DNA of 12,500 nt from Actinidia chinensis (GCA_009663005.1 VIGQ01001198.1:7501-20000); one strand, 5' to 3'. Counted from the stretch's first letter, positions 1-9,236 are shown. Numbers and translations are program-made. Notes: generated by a model from the sequence alone, not told the origin.

Positions 1-174
1 TGTATCTCTTATCTAACGTTTCTATCTTATCTATTTTTTAAATTGTAAAACTCTAACAAGTATGCCTAAGAAGTGGTCTTTTTTTTCCATAATGCTCGTA
101 GACACGGGCAATTATATCCTCAGTTTATGCATATGATTAAAATATTTTGGATTAACTTATATTTTAACAAATTA
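1..174. other. AT-rich intergenic sequence, nothing recognised
   Basis: This short AT-rich stretch has no open frame of useful length, no RNA gene and no repeat that I can identify. It ends at the TTA that precedes the inverted-repeat element starting at 175. Confidence 0.6.
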
Positions 175-186
175 GGGCCATGTTTA

Positions 187-217
<31 letters not shown>

Positions 218-900
218 CTAGTCAAATTTAAGGTTAGATAACAAATTCAGTCAAACTAAGTCAGATTACCAATCCTGTGAAATCTGAATATGCACTTGTT
301 TGTTTACAATGATAGGGTGTTGGATTCCATATTGTTTTTATATTTTTCAGGATTGCCCCTCACTCATCATTTGTAAGTAAATAAAAAAGTCGAGTATCCA
401 TAAATCAATAAAAAATATAATTCTTATAGGCATCCTTATCATTACCTATATAATAATAATCATCCAAATAAGAATACCATATCCTCCTCATGTCGTAAGG
501 TATAAATTAGGTATCTTTACATGCCAGTAGAGGAGTAATTATCAAATATAATATACTAGCCGAACAAGAAAATCCGCATTAACAGTAAAATTAGTCATCA
601 AACAAATAACCTAATGGGCATAAATACTATACATTTTTCATAACATGATAAAAATGTCTTATTTAACAACATTCTATTGGGTGGATTTATTTATGTTATT
701 AGTAATTTTGGTGCTAATCCATACCCCCCTAAATTTGTATAATGGGGGTATGTATTATTACAAATCAGTTAATTTGGTGGAGTTACAAATTAATCAGATT
801 ACATTACCACATCAAGGGAGTCAATTAACATGATATTAGTGGCCTTCTAAAAATTTGTATTTTAATCCGATATTCTTATTCTTCAACACAAACATAGCCT
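175..900. mobile_element. Non-autonomous DNA transposon (MITE-like) with imperfect terminal inverted repeats
   Basis: The left end begins GGGCCATGTTTATTTTGG. The reverse complement of the right end begins AGGCTATGTTTGTGTTGA. The two ends can be aligned without gaps for about 40 bases, to a shared CGGATTAAAA, with roughly 28 matches; most mismatches in the first 24 bases are transitions. The element is about 726 bp, AT-rich, and has no transposase-like frame; a 62-codon frame at 645-833 shows nothing. The left flank is TTA and the right flank is ATA, which could be a decayed 3-bp target duplication of the PIF/Harbinger (Tourist) type. The GGGCC-ATGTTT style of terminus also occurs in hAT-derived elements, so the superfamily is left open. 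The terminal repeats are seen directly; the classification is inference. Confidence 0.6.
720..752. repeat. Perfect 9-bp stem-loop inside the MITE-like element
   Basis: CATACCCCC at 720-728 is exactly complementary to GGGGGTATG at 744-752, with a 15-nt AT-rich loop. It is the only C/G-run structure in an otherwise AT-rich element. No function is assigned. Confidence 0.55.
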
Positions 901-1600
901 ATAGCTTAAACTTTAGGTGTTTTACATAGTTTACACGTTAGAATTTAAATGTGAGAAGTTATATGTAATTTTTTGCTTGTTTGTCCTATAAGTATTTTTT
1001 TAAATATAATCTATGTTTTATATTTTTAAATCCTCTATATTCGAACAAGTGTTACGTTAAAAAAAGTATTGTTAAAAGTTAAAAAATATTCGCACAAATG
1101 GAGATAATTTAAAAAATAAACCTTAAATTTCTCATGTTTAAATAAGCCTTTTTTTTTCTTTATCAATATCTTTATTCTCATAAAAAACCCCATAAGTTCT
1201 CACAAGCGTTAAAAAACGGAACAAATGTGATTTAAAATTAATATTAAAAGGCTGATGCTTTGAATTTAAAGGGTGAAATTGCATTTTCACTAAAAAATGC
1301 AATAATGGTGTGTGGCCTATAATTCCCGTTGGTGACATTATCATGATTGTGCGTAAATTGATATAGGTTGACATTCCTTTCTTTTGTATTTTATCACCTT
1401 TGGCATTGATTAGTTGTTGGATTTTTAATCGTGTTTGGTACAAGCGTGCTAATTTATTTTGTAGGTCTATTAGAGCATAAGTTGAGGTGAAAGACGTTGA
1501 ATCAGTCCGAGATTGACGAGAGGTCAGTGGAAGGTTTTCAGGTTCTACGTTTTGAACCACATGGGTTCTAAACCGATATAAGGAAGGCAGAAGCAAAACC
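901..1600. other. AT-rich intergenic sequence without a supported gene
   Basis: A 154-codon open frame exists on the - strand at 1138-1602. Its translation shows no domain, signal peptide or membrane pattern that I recognise, and its lower end is the translation of an AT-rich poly-T stretch. No splice sites, leader or codon bias support it. I treat the region as non-coding. Confidence 0.5.
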
Positions 1601-1859
1601 AATGAGCCTCAACCGTTCGAACTCAAGTAAAAGACTCACATGGATAATTCAACTGGTAGAACACAAGTGTTCTACCATAGTCGAATTTGAGGATAATTCA
1701 TAAAAAAGAAAAACAAGTTCACCCTATTAAACATAATGGTCGCATAAGCCAAGCTATGCCGGGCCCTAAACATGTTTGACTTAGTATTACGGGCTCATTC
1801 ACGGTTGTACCAAAATTTAACGTGCCGTGTTTTATGTTGATCCTTCGTATGACACCCTT
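1601..1859. other. Spacer with a hairpin and a GC-richer repeat-like fragment
   Basis: GGATAATTCA occurs twice in direct orientation (about 1642 and 1691), flanking the hairpin at 1654-1677. From about 1740 to 1835 the composition becomes GC-richer, with GCCGGGCCC and ACGGGCTC-type words. Such words are common in dispersed plant repeats, but I cannot place the fragment in a family. Confidence 0.35.
1654..1677. repeat. Perfect 11-bp inverted repeat with 2-nt spacer
   Basis: TGGTAGAACAC at 1654-1664 is followed by AA and then GTGTTCTACCA at 1667-1677, an exact reverse complement. This would extrude as a cruciform or fold as a tight hairpin. It lies between two direct copies of GGATAATTCA, which resembles the end of a small foldback element or an excision scar. 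No family is recognised. Confidence 0.7.
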
Positions 1860-2200
1860 AAGAGAGAGAGTTGCAGGGAAAAGGAAATGGAGGGTGACGA
1901 ACGAGAAAGAGTATGCGACCGGTGTTGGTCCATTTCTAAATAATTCTTTTGGCAGCCTTCTCTCTCAGCTCTCTCTCCTCTCTCTCTCTCCTCTCTTTTC
2001 TGACACACGCTCTCTCTCTCACAAGCTTGCCTCTCTCACGGCCATTAACCCAACCAACCCAACCCATTCCTTTTTCTCTTTGCATTTATTGCGTGTTAAT
2101 ACGAACCACATCTCCTTCTTTCATCTCATCTGAAAAAAATCTTCCACAGTCTCCTTTAGAGCCAATAGACTACTAAACATCTTAAAAAAGTCAGAGACTA
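1860..2200. repeat. CT-rich low-complexity tract
   Basis: A short GA run (AGAGAGAG, about 1861-1870) is followed by about 90 bp of CT-dominated sequence (about 1958-2040), then CCAACCAACCCAACCCA near 2048-2065 and a pyrimidine-rich stretch to about 2160. Overlapping frames here of 103 and 75 codons are Ser/Leu runs made by the CT repeats. Such tracts are common in plant promoters and 5' leaders, but no downstream coding exon is visible, so I call only a low-complexity repeat. Confidence 0.6.
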
Positions 2201-3596
2201 CTCTTTTAGTTAGGAGTGCACATGATTCGGATTAGTTCGATAATTAAGGTCTTTAGAAAATTAGGTATCAAATTAATAGTATCGGTTTTACAAAATTGAA
2301 AATTGATAGAACATGTATTGGACCAATAGCATTTACGAATCAAACCAAAATTGAACCGGTAAATGCCAAAATTTTAAATAATATTAATTAAATCCCTTAA
2401 TTTTTAATTAAATTTTCAATTTGTGGGGGAGGCCAACGAACTTCGGCGTCGTTTTTTTAGACGGAAACGTGTACTGTCACTACGTGGCCCTATGCCGGCC
2501 TTTAAACCAATATGGGAAAATTCTGTAAAATTTTTAAATTCTACTAACCTATTATAATTAAACACCAAATATTTTATAGAATATCATTTAAAACCTAAAC
2601 TTTCACTCAAGGCCTATAGAGGACCCATTTTGAAATTTTAAGTGTTTAATGAATATTATTTAAAGTTCTCTAAGTGTTTTCTTCTTCTTGTCATAAGTAG
2701 AGGCGATTTTGAAAATTTTCCTTCATTATTTATGGTAGCTTTCGGATTGAAATAACAATGAACTAGTGAATAGTGATCGATTTTTTCTTAAGCATCAAGA
2801 GCCAGTTTAAATGCTTTGGCTTGCTGAGTTTTTTTTTTTTTAGGATTTTTTTACAGTGTGATTAAAATTTTACTATTTTTTTTAATTTATTTTAAATTAG
2901 AGACTTTGAAAAATTGTATAAATTTTAATCAAATTTCAAAAAAATCTCTGAAGATAATTTATTGCTAGTCGAGTGAAAATATATTTCTTTGTCTTTAGTA
3001 ATCCAGTTTTTTTTCTAATTAGATTATTATTTTTATAATCTTTGGATTGTTTTTTTTGAGGATCTACATATCTAAAAATTTAAATTATGTAGGACGAAAA
3101 ACTCAAAAAGTAAGCAACTAAAATTAGTGATTTTTAGATAAACAAACACATAAAAAGATGGATAGACTTGACGCTACAAGACTCACCCAAACTTGAATTT
3201 GATAACACCTCGGAAAATCTTCCTTAAACCCACCCACCCAAAAAAAAAAAAAAATTGTTTCAATTTTATGCTAATCATAAAAGTAACATTATTAAGCAAA
3301 TATAAGAATTTTACGGAAGTCTAAATACGTTAGCTTAAACTACCACAAAACTCACTCCATGCTTACTTTGGGTATAATCTACCATACATCGAGATTGAAT
3401 CTACACTCTTATGTTTTTTAGACACAAAAATACATAGACTTCTTTGGTTCAATTGTTCTAGGTAGGCCTATCTAATTTTGACGACATAAAAAGGATAAAC
3501 TACAAAAACTCCTAATTTTGGTTCGATTGTGATGGTATAGTTCCATAGGAAAAGTGTTGGTAAGTTTACAAATCCCATAAGTTGGTGTAATTGCAC

Positions 3597-3600
<4 letters not shown>
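2201..3600. other. AT-rich intergenic sequence with homopolymer runs and possible repeat debris
   Basis: No gene is seen. Notable items are a stretch at 2210-2370 with repeated TTCG, CGGTTTT and AAACCAAAATTGAACCGG-like words, as in decayed hAT-type plant repeats; a GC-richer patch at 2440-2500; T13 at 2829-2841; CCCACCCACCC followed by a run of about 15 A at 3229-3254; and AACTACAAAAACTCCTAATTTTGG near 3500-3527, similar in style to common plant dispersed repeats. ATCTAAAAAT near 3069 and ATTTTTAGAT near 3130 form a weak inverted pair. None of these can be assigned to a family by eye. Confidence 0.4.

Positions 3601-3626
<26 letters not shown>
3601..3626. repeat. (CT)13 microsatellite
   Basis: Thirteen uninterrupted CT dinucleotides run from 3601 and are followed by CCCC. 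It is a likely length-polymorphic locus. The Arg/Glu run in the - strand frame here is simply its translation. Confidence 0.95.
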
Positions 3627-3627
<1 letters not shown>

Positions 3628-3924
3628 CCCAAAAGTAAGAACTTCATAGTCTCCATTGATAATAATAATGAGTAATCAAAAAGATCACGGAAAAAATATA
3701 CATTTCAGTGTAAAAAGCATGACTACATTTTCAATCCATACAACTAGAAAATGAATGATGATAAGGGGGCACAGTGTTAAGTAAATTTGAATTTGCATGA
3801 AGCACAACTACTTAGGTTAATTATGGAATTTATAATAATTTTTTCTAAAATCTCCAAAGAAGATCAGTTGTAATTTACCCCAAAATAATGTTATAGCCCA
3901 TTTGATTGGGAAGTTATGATGCCA
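3627..3924. other. AT-rich intergenic sequence, nothing recognised
   Basis: No coding frame, RNA gene or clear repeat was found between the microsatellite and the duplicated block beginning near 3925. Confidence 0.5.
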
Positions 3925-4391
3925 CTAAACTATATTTTGTAACTAGTCATAAATTACTTCGTAATTAAAACTACACATTTTTGTTACTTGCCATAATAAC
4001 TAGCCCTAACATTTTGTGTGAACTATTACAAACCCATTCATAACTAGACAAAATGCACGTAACTAACTCCAAAAAAAGTCATAAAAGTACGTAACAAACC
4101 ATACGAAAAAAATATGTAACTAATTTAACTATAAAGTAAGGGAAAAGTTTATCTGTCTATGGTACACACCTAAACCATATTTTTCGTAACAAATTATAAT
4201 AATTTATAATTAGCCATAATAGTTCGTAACATTTTCATGTATACCATTTGCACCCATTTATAACTAGCCCGTAACTAAAACCACAAACATATATAACAAA
4301 TCACATTATAAAAATGCATAATAAATAAATCACAAAATTTATAACTAACCACAAAAATGCAGAACTCTATTTTTTTTTTCCGATACACACC
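3925..4391. repeat. Degenerate direct duplication, period about 220 bp, with further decayed copies to about 4600
   Basis: Landmarks recur at constant spacing. TAACATTTT is at 4007 and again at 4227 (220 bp). TACACACCT is at 4163 and again at 4384 (221 bp). CTAAAC followed by TATATTTTGTAAC near 3925 has a counterpart CTAAACCATATTTTTCGTAAC near 4170. Between the landmarks, both units use the same vocabulary of CATAACTAGCC, CGTAAC and CCACAAAA words, so each unit may itself have grown from smaller monomers. A third, shortened relative with CTATGGACACACC lies near 4493. No coding potential is visible. It could be satellite debris or the internal repeat region of an unrecognised transposon. Confidence 0.55.
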
Positions 4392-4615
4392 TATTCATCA
4401 CCTATTTCTAACTACACCACAAAAATTCATAACCAATGTCACAAAAGTAATTTCCAATGAATAAAAAAAATGTCACAAAAGCATAAATATTTCTATGGAC
4501 ACACCACGTGTAGATAGTTAGTTTTTTTCCAAGTCCGTAATTAACTACGAATAGAAAACGCTCATAAAAAACACCACAAAAGATATTCACAAACTAATTA
4601 CCATAAAATATAAAA

Positions 4616-5290
4616 CGTAAGGGGATTAAATTAAACAACTATTAGATTACGATTTTTGCTAGGGCGGGGCCATCGCTATCGAGCTACTACTATTAAGCAA
4701 GCTCAGTGGCCCCCGGCCCCAGAGCTCAGAGCTCGATCGAGACACTACCAAACACAGGAACTGTCCGAGCTAAGGTCACTACAATTCCCGAGCTATCGCT
4801 ATTTAGTAAGCTCAGTAGAGTGACCACGCCAGAATTTGGACGAGGGCAACGGCCGATGCCGATCCCAAAGTATGTCAGGAGACAGAAGGTAACTTGCATG
4901 ACGAAAGTTTTTCTGACAGCCCCCATGCCCAGATGGAGACGTCGGTGGTTCGATGATAGGCTACTAGCCAGACCTTAGGAGCGGAGCTGGGTCAGCCGCC
5001 TACTCACTGACACAGCGGTCGGCACGTACGAGCACGCATTGAGCCACAACTTGTCCAGCGATAAGACAGTTAACGCATCAAGGTACGCGCCGAGCTATGT
5101 CATATAAAGTTAACCTTTCTTTCTCTAAAAGATACGGAAATTCACTCTGGTGAAATATCACACCCTCCTCACACAATTTCGGTCATCTAATTGACCATCG
5201 GGGAGCCATTTTCAGGAAATAGCTCCGGCGGCCATTCTTACTATTTCTATGGTTGCAATTAGGCACATCACCAATAAACTGGTTGACTGA
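4616..5290 (+). repeat. 5' long terminal repeat of the Tat-like element
   Basis: The first 128 bp align with 10666-10784 at roughly 70% identity by eye, with several indels. Both copies contain AAGGGGAT(T/A)AAATTAAACAA, CGAGCTAC, GGCCC and a GAGCTC-rich stretch ending in TCGAGAC. The canonical TG start has become CG here. The LTR is rich in CGAGCT/AGCTC words and GC-rich against its flank, which explains the sharp composition change at about 4660. The right edge is estimated because the 3' LTR is cut off. It is placed just before the candidate primer binding site and could be wrong by some tens of bases. No convincing TATA box stands out. Confidence 0.7.
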
Positions 5291-5294
5291 TAAA

Positions 5295-5316
5295 CAGCGC
5301 TGGCTCTACAGCAGAG
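5295..5316 (+). promoter_or_regulatory. Possible degenerate primer binding site
   Basis: CAGCGCTGGCTCTACAGCAG lies where the internal region should start. It resembles, loosely, the TGGCGC-type binding sites complementary to tRNA 3' ends used by many plant Gypsy elements. The match is poor, so the call rests mainly on position. Confidence 0.3.
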
Positions 5317-5430
5317 AAAACTACCGCCAGGTATATACCCTCGATTTACTTTCTTCCCACTCATAAACCCACACCCCATAATTGGTGATGTATATGGGAA
5401 TCAATTATAGAAATTTGAAAAATCGGTTTT

Positions 5431-6990
5431 GATGGCATCACAAAGCAACAGCAAACGTTCTAACAATTGAGAAACTTGTATGGAAAAGGAAAAACCCTCA
5501 TAATCCCAAAACTCCTAAGGTAGAGGGGCTAAACTACTGGATGACACTAAGGGAACACCTTAGGCAACACAGGTCGATGCTCTATGAAGAGGAGACAATC
5601 GGGACAACCCATGGGAAGACTATTCAATCCAGTTGGCCAAATGGACTGAAGATCCTAATTGAAACCGTTTAATGAAGTCGACCCCAGTGGCAGAGGTAGA
5701 ATCATCTGAAGGTGGTGAAGGCCAAAGATAAGACCCCCACCTAGGAGCCAAAATAAGAAGGCAGCGGGGATCCCGCATTGGCCTAGACACAACAACGCAT
5801 AGTAAATTGTTTGCCTGAGCAAGCGAAGAGTATGCAAGCAAAAACTTTCCCCAGTCGGATCTTTGTGATAAGTTAATCGGTCAAAATTGTCGCGACATCA
5901 AGCAAAAAAACACCATCTCGGTGGGGTTAAAACAATTGCACGACCAGGGATTGCGACAAAAGGGACGGAAAACCATTCTCGAGGTTACCAGACACCATTC
6001 TCTGAGATTCGAGGGAATGGATCTGCCAAAAAAAAATCACGTCTCCAAGGTTTACACTGTACGACGGGAAGTCAGACTCGAGAGCCTGCTCAGTTCATGT
6101 TAGATAGATGGATGGCGCTCTAGAATCACTTAGACGCACTGATGTGCCGGGTATTTCCATCGATCCTAAGCGATCTCAGGTTAAAATGTGTTCGACCGCG
6201 TTCCATGCGGGATCAATTGGGAACTTTCATCAGCTCAACGCTCTTTCGTAGCTCGAGTTTGTTACAAAAATACAAAATGACAAAGGGAATTGGCTTATTG
6301 GACACTTAAGAAGGGCAAGGTTCCAATCGCTCTACAACTACAACAAGGCGTTATTGGAAACCTTTTGTAACGAGATTGAAGAATGTTCAGAGGAGTTAGT
6401 AGGTAGCCAGTTAAAAGCTCGGTGCTAACTTTTGGGGGGGAAAAATTTGGGAAGAGAAGACTTGACACTCATCCTCCAGCTAATCTATAGGACCTCATAT
6501 CTCGGGTCAAAATGTTCGCCCTGCTAGAGGATGACGTTGACAAGCAGAACGAAACGCAGGCCTAGCTCCCTGGGGTGAGGGGCAACTCAAAGGACGGAAG
6601 GATGGCTCAGTCGATCGTGAGAGTCGGGCAAGGCGAGGAATCAATGTGGTTTTCAAGGAACTGATCTATAAGCTCCTTTCCCAAATTTGAGATAATTCAT
6701 ACTTCAAGAAGCCAAAACCCTTGGGAGGAGACCCCAAAAGGCGCAACCAATGAGAGAAGTGTTCATGCCACGAGGAGAAAGGACATAGAATGGAAAATTA
6801 TTGATCTCTGAAATCCTTTTTCAACCACTCATTCGAAGGGACACTGAAAGAGTTTGTAGATTCAACAACTTCAAGAATAAACCCTAGTAGAGGAAGCAAA
6901 GGCCAAACCAAACACCAAGGTTGACCAGAGCAATAAAGGAACGGACGATACCCAAGGAGAAGACCTCCCCTGAGAATTATTCACTAAAAA
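5431..6990 (+). pseudogene. gag: Broken gag of a Tat-like Gypsy element
   Basis: Gag builds the nucleocapsid particle that packages the retrotransposon RNA. The frame survives in pieces on the + strand. A plausible start is ATGGCATCACAAAGC at 5431. A 60-codon open piece at 5493-5672 reads NYWMTLREHLRQHRSMLYEE in its middle. The capsid-like core has DALMCRVFPSILSDLRLK from 6133 and NEIEECSEEL from 6369, which fit the conserved plant Gypsy retrotransposon gag domain. RGINVVFKELIYKLLSQI starts at 6634. The zinc knuckle at 6760-6801 reads CSCHEEKGHRMENY, i.e. C-x2-H-x4-H-x4 with the final Cys replaced by Tyr (TAT), followed at once by TGA and SLKSFF. Several frameshifts separate these blocks. Similarity fades by about 6990, where an intact element would continue into pol. 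The start and 3' end are approximate. Confidence 0.82.
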
Positions 6991-7401
6991 AAGCGGACCA
7001 AGGCATATGTCGTTAGGTATATAAAGTTAAAATATAATTTTTCTAACCGAGCTTAAATTTGTATGTTTTTCTTAAAAATTCTGTTTGTTATTTTTAGCAA
7101 AATTAAATATTTTTCTTAATTTTACAAGAAGCACTCATTGTGAGATTTTTGATTTGATTGAGATGTCTTAAGGACCCAAAATGCGGGCAAGGCCGTAAGA
7201 ACGCCCATGCATTTTGGCTTGAGTTATCCAGGCATGGCAAAGTAAAACACATGAAGAATTGCCAAAAGCAGCCAGATCTCCCGTTAAGGTATTAGGACTT
7301 AACTTGTCCGAACGAAGTGTTCGAGACAAGCATGAAAAAAATCCATCCTTAGAACTGGTCGAGCAGTGGCACATTAGGGAAGAGGTTGGCCGAGCTCTAT
7401 A
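6991..7401. other. Non-coding internal spacer replacing pol
   Basis: Immediately after the last gag-like codons the sequence becomes AT-rich (about 7010-7140), then returns to element-like composition to 7401. No protease or reverse-transcriptase motif was seen in any frame. A 68-codon - strand frame at 7168-7374 shows no recognisable domain. The segment holds the stem-loop at 7176-7217. Confidence 0.5.
7176..7217. repeat. Stem-loop in the gag-3' spacer
   Basis: CCAAAATGC plus GGGC at 7176-7188 pairs with GCCC (7203-7206), a 2-nt bulge, and GCATTTTGG (7209-7217). That gives 13 base pairs around a 14-nt loop. All pairs are Watson-Crick despite the age of the element, which makes it stand out from the decayed surroundings. 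No function can be assigned. Confidence 0.6.
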
Positions 7402-7875
7402 CGAATTCTAATTTTTGTCCTTTGAATTGTACTAAAGTAAACTAGTAAGAATTTCAAGGAAAGAGTAAATGTATATGCGAGTTTCTAGCTTTGTCCTGGA
7501 ATGAGCTTAAGGATACTTAGTGAAAAATTTTTTTAGAAAAAAGCTATCACCCATTTCTATACGAGATTCGATCTCTGTCCCTACAAGGTTGTTCTAAGTA
7601 GAATTTCAAGAGGGAAGAGCTGGCTAAATTCGATGCGAGTTCGGGAACTCTAATCTTGTAAAGATTGCCAAAGTATGCTTAGCGGGAATTCTAGGGAGGA
7701 GTTAGTAAAGCACTATAATAGTTCTGAGCTCTGTCCCCCGACGATGGCCAAAATTCACTTAGACAGTCAGTAAAAGTGAAAGCATTAAAAGTTTTGCGCG
7801 AATGAGCTGAAAAGTAAAATTGGAATGCTGTTACGAAACTTCAAAAAGGAAGAAGGAAAATTCTTTACAAGTTCA
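7402..7875 (+). repeat. Tandem array of about five to six degenerate 79-bp units
   Basis: A CGAGTTC-like word followed about 14 nt later by a TGTCC-like word recurs. CGA-type starts fall at about 7402, 7478, 7562, 7636, 7718 and 7797, giving spacings of 76, 84, 74, 82 and 79. Units share the order CGAGTTCTGAGCTCTGTCC, then ACTTAG, then GGGAATTTCAAGGG and AGAGTTGGTAAA-like words. The last unit is weak and its end is a guess. Arrays of this kind in the 3' non-coding part of Tat/Ogre elements are known, and some have seeded satellites. Confidence 0.7.
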
Positions 7876-7905
7876 GACAATGCAATTAAAAACAAAAAGA
7901 ACACG

Positions 7906-9236
7906 TCAGGGTGCATTAAAAGGATCTTGAGCTGCAGTTTCTCCAACTTCAGCTGCTACTTCCCCAACCTCGACTGCCAGCTCCCTAGCTTCATTTGCCA
8001 CTTCCCCAGCTTCCTCTGCGGCTACTTCCCCCTCGGGCACATTAGCATCATTCGCTTAAGTCTCCTCACCTCCCTCCTCGGTGGGCTGGTTCAGGAATTC
8101 TTCCTCATTAAAGCTGGGCAGGATCAAGGGCAAGTAAGGCTCGGGGAATTCAGGAAGCTCGACTGTAGGAGCAGCATTGGCCCAAGCTTGTTTATCTTTA
8201 GGGATGCCTAGCTCAGCCAAACATGCAAGCCACCATTTCATGTAAATTCCAAGACAGAGCTCGACAACTTGCTTGTAGTAATTATCTTCTGCTTGTTCGA
8301 TTCCTCTATTGAAGACCCGCTCATAGACAGGATCATAGGTCACTGCCTGAAGCTCAGCAAAATCTTGAAGTGCCTTGTCCCTCTGAGCTCCAACAATAGC
8401 AGTCTCATTTTGAGCTATGGTTGTAGCTGCATAGCTAGCATCCTGGGCATGTTCAGCAGAAGCCAAATCAGCCTTTAGTTGATCGGTGGCAGCTAGTGCG
8501 AGCTTGGCCTTGTTCAGTTCAGACTCCAAGATGCTCACCTTTTTCTTTGTCTTCTTAAGCTCAGCTAATTGTTGCCTCATGCCCTCCGAGACAGCTGCTT
8601 CCCTCTAGAGGCTCTGTAAGGCAGAAATAAAGAAAAGATGTTAAGTATTGAAAGTGAATACATGCAAATTGAAGGATACCCGAAGTCAAAGTGATTACCT
8701 AAACTTGCTGCATCACCATAAGATCCTAGATCTCCTCCGATCCCTCATCTTCGAGGTCGACAACATCCTTAGGAAGCATGACCACCCACGCAAGAGCCAA
8801 ACTAGTGTCATGATCCTTAGCGGAGTCAGCAACCGTCACTGTTTCTGGAGTCAACAGTGGAGGAATCGGGGTTTTCCAAAGCTCTTGAATGGATCCTTGC
8901 TCTTTAGAAACGCTCGAATTAGGAAGCCTTTTGTTGACGGCTCGAATGGTGTCCTCACAATCTTTAGACCAGCGTTTGAATCGGTTGTTGAAGTCTACAC
9001 AACAATAACAACAAATATCAGTATCAGTATAAGAAGTTACGTAAGAATAACAATTATAAATTCGGTAAAAATAAACACTTACTATCAGGCAAACGAGTGT
9101 TGTACGTCGGGAACAACCAGAGACCATCGTCCCTAACCCGAAACTCCCACTCACCTAAAACTCAAACAAATTCATCGAAAAATAAGTCTTGTCTGGATCA
9201 TTAGTAACAAACATCGTTTATGGCTAGTGTGGGTCC
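7906..9236 (-). pseudogene. Antisense spliced gene of the Tat-like element (coiled-coil protein with acidic tail), broken
   Basis: Three exon pieces on the - strand are joined by two introns. Exon piece 1 runs from about 9236 to 9083 and ends LWLFPTYNTRLPD. Intron 9082-8995 (88 bp) has GTAAGTG...TTGTGTAG. Exon piece 2 (8994-8699, 296 bp) starts NFNNRFKRWSKDCEDTIRAV. Intron 8698-8614 (85 bp) has GTAATC...CTTACAG. The last exon (8613-7906, 708 bp) carries a Lys/Glu/Ala-rich coiled coil (MRQQLAELKKTKKKVSILES), then WWLACLAELGIP and LILPSFNEEEFLNQP. Its tail has repeated GEVA(A/N)E-type words and ends at TGA 7906-7908. Defects are TGA at 9162-9164, a likely 1-nt loss in a T/A run near 9178-9182, TAG at 8726-8728, TAG at the end of exon piece 2, TAG at 8605-8607 and TAA at 8056-8058. 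The product resembles antisense-gene proteins of Tat elements, some of which carry the Pfam 'putative gypsy type transposon' N-terminal domain. Its function is unknown, and the 5' end is unresolved. Confidence 0.78.

Noticed and set aside
1138..1602. 154-codon open frame on the - strand
   Set aside because: No recognisable domain, no supporting splice or promoter context, AT-driven composition at its lower end, and other open frames of similar size in this window are clearly chance.
1822..2176. Two overlapping + strand frames rich in Ser and Leu
   Set aside because: They are translations of the CT-rich tract and lack any downstream exon.
3185..3260. Poly-A run after CCCACCCACCC as a possible SINE or processed pseudogene tail
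   Set aside because: No tRNA-like A or B box and no coding remnant precedes it, and no target duplication was seen.
3468..3656. - strand frame with an alternating Arg/Glu run
   Set aside because: The run is the (CT)13 microsatellite read on the other strand.
4706..4978. + strand frame of 90 codons and its - strand partner
   Set aside because: Both lie inside the LTR, whose higher GC content makes long frames likely by chance.
8995..9154. Tyr/Cys-rich run in the - strand frame as a membrane or Cys-rich domain
   Set aside because: It is read-through of the 88-bp intron in the wrong frame; the spliced frame gives a coherent, family-like sequence.
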